This document shows, one piece after another, positions 22,178 to 23,027 of a stretch of 23,027 nt of DNA (positions within the stretch are counted from its first letter, which is position 1; the number at the start of each line of letters is the position of its first letter). A model generated the notes under the pieces. It was not told where the DNA came from and did not search any database. It worked only from the letters and a program-made list of their open reading frames with translations. The translations under genes and the position numbers were made by a program. Source of the DNA: a virus. The stretch lies in the IMG/VR virus record IMGVR_UViG_3300017951_000144, positions 1 through 23,027 of that record; one strand, written 5' to 3'.

Positions 22178-22441
22178 TCAGAGCGTGTCGTAAATGTTGC
22201 CGGAGCCCTTAAGGTAGTTAAAGAGGTCCATGGTGAGGTCATACCGCTGACCATCGACGAAGTCCCAACGCTTTCCGGCGTAGTACATCGTCCAAGTTCC
22301 CTTAACTTTTGCATTCTTGGTTGTGGGGGCGACAATTGTCGGCTCTGGAGCGGGTGCGGGTGCCTCAGCAACCGCCTCTTCAACGGCTTCCTCTTCGATG
22401 AGGACTTCCGCAATCTTGCTCGCTGTCTTTTTGGTAGCCAT
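22178..22441 (-). CDS. Small accessory protein, unknown function
   Basis: 87 aa. The N-terminal half is Lys- then Glu/Ala/Pro-rich (EEEAVEEAVAEAPAPAPEP), a probable disordered linker. The C-terminal half is a compact domain with GTWTMYYAGKRWDFVDGQRY and LFNYLKGSGNIYDTL, which looks folded and aromatic. AAGGAG lies five bases before the ATG. It starts 66 nt after the previous gene and ends 12 nt before the fibre gene. The linker-plus-domain layout could anchor or decorate a virion part. I do not recognise a family with a known function. Confidence 0.6.
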   Translation of the reverse strand: MATKKTASKIAEVLIEEEAVEEAVAEAPAPAPEPTIVAPTTKNAKVKGTWTMYYAGKRWDFVDGQRYDLTMDLFNYLKGSGNIYDTL

Positions 22442-22507
22442 TTGTACTCCTTGGTCAGGGTTTCATTTAAGAGTGTATCACTATGTTAGTGGTTTGGGGG
22501 CGAGATT
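22442..22507 (-). other. 66-nt gap with a weak inverted repeat
   Basis: Gap between the 91-aa and 87-aa genes. It holds CACTA-3 nt-TAGTG (13 bases) on the transcript strand, then AAGGAG and the next ATG. No terminator U-run and no clear promoter was seen. The purpose is unknown. Confidence 0.35.
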
Positions 22508-22783
22508 CTATGGATTGCCAGCAGCGAGTTCTGCTTCCATCGCCGCTTTTTGGTCAGCGGCACTCTGAACATCAGCGGCAAGAACCACCGCTTCCTTATC
22601 GGCAGGAATCGAAGTGATGTCAGGGTCAGCGGTCATGCGTGCAACCTCGGCATTGTAGATTTCGTCTACAGCAATCTGGCTACGAGCATGAGCGGCGTTA
22701 TCAATCCACTCCTGCGGGTCAACAACAAACGCACGCATAGCCTTATCTTCTGCATCTGTCAATGTAACTGTGTATGTTGCCAT
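22508..22783 (-). CDS. Conserved small tail-associated protein, unknown function
   Basis: 91 aa starting MATYTVTLTDAEDKAMRAFV, with AAGGAG six bases before the ATG. The sequence EWIDNAAHARSQIAVDEI and DITSIPADKEAVVLAADVQS is like small proteins that accompany fibre or structural genes in cyanophage-type myoviruses as I remember them. The start strand TYTVTLT---D then an acidic helix is their usual layout. The ending is Ala-rich and helical. It follows the partial right-edge gene by nine bases. No function is known to me, and the comparison is from memory. Confidence 0.65.
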   Translation of the reverse strand: MATYTVTLTDAEDKAMRAFVVDPQEWIDNAAHARSQIAVDEIYNAEVARMTADPDITSIPADKEAVVLAADVQSAADQKAAMEAELAAGNP

Positions 22784-22792
22784 TTTTTCTCC

Positions 22793-23027
22793 TTATCCCA
22801 AGAAAGCAACCGAGTAGTAAGTGTAGTCCCTGTAAAGACCGTCACTAGAAGTGTGAAAGTAGAAATAAGGGTAGATGTATTGGTTAGCCGCAAGGTAGAT
22901 AGTGTAAGAAACCTGCACACCTTCCGAGTACGTTGAGTTAATACCGTAACCGTTGATTGTGTACGGAGTTTTACTTGCGTTCCAAGACGGGTTGCCATCA
23001 ATCGTCAGCAAGGGATGTATGTATCCA
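22793..23027 (-). CDS. Partial gene: C-terminal beta-rich structural domain
   Basis: The gene is open to base 23027, so only its last ~77 codons are visible and the true start lies outside the window. A TTG at 23011 is not needed as a start because the frame continues upstream of it. The visible part is Tyr/Ser/Gly-rich beta sequence (TINGYGINSTYSEG, YIYPYFYFHTSSDGLYRDYT) ending in VAFLG. That resembles the last strands of C1q-like or fibre-tip domains of phage proteins. It is probably a fibre or decoration protein of the same block as the collar fibre. Confident as coding, uncertain on type. Confidence 0.6.
   Translation of the reverse strand, partial: GYIHPLLTIDGNPSWNASKTPYTINGYGINSTYSEGVQVSYTIYLAANQYIYPYFYFHTSSDGLYRDYTYYSVAFLG

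Noticed and set aside
22465-22500. Shared GTGTATCA-like motif with the 18686-18700 gap as a late promoter
   Set aside because: The two copies are in opposite orientation relative to transcription and too short to support a promoter call.
1-23027. Prophage integration, IS elements, CRISPR arrays, tRNAs
   Set aside because: No integrase, transposase, terminal repeats, regularly spaced repeats or tRNA-like folds were seen; gaps are too short to hold them.

Overview
The window is one continuous stretch of a contractile-tailed (myovirus-type) phage genome. Every supported gene is on the minus strand, so transcription runs from base 23027 towards base 1. Genes are tightly packed, with 1-17 nt overlaps (TGATG, TAATG, ATGA and GTGA junctions) or short gaps. 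No gap exceeds about 80 nt, and no plus-strand gene, tRNA, IS element or CRISPR array was seen. The host is probably an aquatic actinobacterium, perhaps Acidimicrobiia. The reasons are secreted proteins with VPP-TTTT mucin-like tracts and Arg-ending C-termini, an r1t-type holin, and a VanY-type endolysin. Several small proteins recall aquatic (cyanophage-like) myoviruses. The host call is inference from remembered families; no search was run.

Layout in transcription order. (1) 23027-20027: the C-terminal end of a beta-rich protein, two small accessory proteins and a 712-aa collar-domain fibre with a His-rich metal-binding needle. (2) 20027-17535: four probable neck and tail-completion proteins. 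(3) 17531-14064: tail sheath, tail tube, and a zinc-ribbon tail assembly chaperone that appears to be extended by a programmed +1 frameshift. (4) 14052-7027: a tape measure carrying both an M15 peptidase and a lytic transglycosylase domain, a CIS-tube-like baseplate protein, a LysM protein, a gpD/gp27-like hub and an OB-fold central spike. (5) 7030-4660: a glycine-rich adhesin, its small partner, a 47-aa microprotein and a 2OG-Fe(II) oxygenase. (6) 4609-775: a secretion and lysis cassette with a secreted lysozyme-like protein, a secreted Thr-rich mucin-like protein, a 59-aa and an 84-aa membrane protein, an r1t-type holin and a VanY endolysin. (7) 748-1: baseplate wedge genes (gp25-like, then gp6/J-like running off the window).

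How it works together: neck, sheath, tube, chaperone and tape measure build the contractile tail. Hub, spike, LysM and wedge proteins form the baseplate. The collar fibre and glycine-rich protein are the likely host-recognition parts, and tape-measure enzymes may open peptidoglycan during entry. The lysis cassette sits inside the baseplate gene order.

The most notable unexplained features are the frameshift ORF after the chaperone (14064-14207) and three 5'-leader inverted repeats in the secretion/lysis block. One of these (3901-3923) encloses both the ribosome-binding site and the start codon of the mucin-like gene.
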